In this document: positions 22,707 through 23,058 of the stretch, piece by piece
How the letters are laid out: every line of letters starts with the position of its first letter
How positions within the stretch are numbered: position 1 is the first letter of the stretch
Origin: JACZSB01 sp965372015
Lineage (GTDB): Bacteria > Fidelibacterota > Marinisomatia > SCGC-AAA003-L08 > TS1B11
Reading direction: 5' to 3'
NCBI GenBank assembly: GCA_965372015.1
Contig: CBDVAP010000036.1
Coordinates: 1 to 23,058, forward strand
DNA: 23,058 bases
Translations under genes and position numbers: made by a program
The notes under the pieces: model-generated
Seen by the model: the letters and a program-made list of their open reading frames with translations, nothing else
What the model was told of the DNA's origin: nothing
Database searches by the model: none

Positions 22707-22886
22707 ATGCTACCTTTCTGTAATCTGCGTCGAGGTGTTCTTGATCGCCATTTAGTCAAAAATGCTAATTTCTCATCTGGATACGCACTGGGTGAGGCTC
22801 TGGTATCTGATGCTATTGCGATTTCTCCTCTGACCAACAATGTATATCCTATCAACCCGGCTAGCAACTGGAGCACAAAGCTTTAG
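22707..22886 (+). CDS. Short open frame, doubtful
   Basis: A 59-residue frame (MLPFCNLRRGVLDRH...) after the putative terminator. There is no Shine-Dalgarno and no recognisable family. It may be non-coding or the remains of a longer gene. It is listed because 22700-22889 contains nothing else that can be supported. Confidence 0.2.
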   Translation: MLPFCNLRRGVLDRHLVKNANFSSGYALGEALVSDAIAISPLTNNVYPINPASNWSTKL

Positions 22887-22889
22887 GAG

Positions 22890-22976
22890 ATGACTCCCGG
22901 CACCAGGGGGCGGATTGGGGGCGAGTCGTTTATGGAGCACATCCAGGAAGCGGAAGAAGCGGAGGTCATAAAATGA
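22890..22976 (+). CDS. 28-residue frame coupled to the gene at the right edge; may be a gene-tail remnant
   Basis: An open frame MTPGTRGRIGGESFMEHIQE... of 28 codons. It is GC-rich, unlike the DNA to its left, and an in-frame TAG lies two codons upstream. It has AGGAG directly before the ATG and its stop overlaps the next start (ATGA). The composition and abrupt start make it look like the C-terminus of a protein whose front is missing, similar to the rtcB and polA remnants, but its parent gene is not in the window. Confidence 0.3.
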   Translation: MTPGTRGRIGGESFMEHIQEAEEAEVIK

Positions 22977-23058
22977 GCACAAGTTCTGACCTCAAAATAA
23001 AAGCAAAAGTACAGCACTTGGAAGAGCTAAAAAAGTATCGGTCCTACAATTATAAGGG
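22973..23058 (+). CDS. 5' end of an unknown gene, cut by the window edge
   Basis: ATG 22973 opens a frame (MSTSSDLKIKAKVQHLEELK...) still open at the last base. It overlaps the preceding stop by four bases (ATGA) and follows GGAGG at 22961-22965, so a start here is plausible. The visible 28 residues are lysine-rich and probably helical. No family is recognised. Confidence 0.4.
   Translation, partial: MSTSSDLKIKAKVQHLEELKKYRSYNYK

Overview
The window reads as a bacterial chromosome segment, mostly GC-rich, with compact housekeeping operons broken by AT-richer accessory insertions. A TonB-dependent receptor with an N-terminal carboxypeptidase-regulatory-like domain, a lipoprotein GH3/serine-hydrolase fusion and HU proteins carrying extra domains point to a Gram-negative of the FCB superphylum. 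A high-GC candidate phylum such as Neomarinimicrobiota (Marinimicrobia) or a relative would fit, but this is inference from gene style, not phylogeny.

Layout. (1) 1-2898: a divergent intergenic region holding a strong inverted repeat, then a TPP riboswitch whose 3' conserved segment contains the ribosome-binding site of a TonB-dependent receptor, presumably a thiamin or thiamin-precursor importer. (2) 3021-6662: DNA polymerase I, followed by an AT-rich MntA/HepT (nucleotidyltransferase/HEPN) toxin-antitoxin pair, followed by a second diverged copy of the last 59 bp of polA. (3) 6773-13303: a tight same-strand run of BadF-type sugar kinase, alanine racemase, a lipoprotein fusing a NagZ-like GH3 domain to a class-C beta-lactamase-like serine hydrolase, and a GMC oxidoreductase. 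The first three suit peptidoglycan turnover and precursor supply. (4) 13284-15184 (minus strand): two coupled HU-family genes. One has a long disordered tail; the other has HU, a transmembrane helix and a LysM domain, an architecture suited to tethering the nucleoid to the cell wall. (5) 15436-18231: an alpha/beta hydrolase, a membrane-anchored coiled protein on the minus strand, and the RNA ligase RtcB. (6) 18232-23058: an accessory zone with a repeat-containing lipoprotein, a remnant of an rtcB tail, an unknown multi-pass membrane protein, a small membrane protein, a GYD-domain pseudogene broken by a 15-bp tandem duplication with a stop codon, a remnant of the lipoprotein gene's tail, an AT-rich unknown gene with a possible nuclease core, and a partial gene at the edge.

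The most striking pattern is that three genes (polA, rtcB and the 18488 lipoprotein gene) each have a diverged second copy of only their 3' end, including the stop codon, downstream, with other genes in between. The rtcB and lipoprotein copies interleave (rtcB, lipoprotein, rtcB tail, other genes, lipoprotein tail). The window therefore records repeated gene insertion or replacement with breakpoints near gene 3' ends. Short degenerate GGCAGTA/GGCAGTG repeats lie in four intergenic gaps, two of them touching the polA tail copies.
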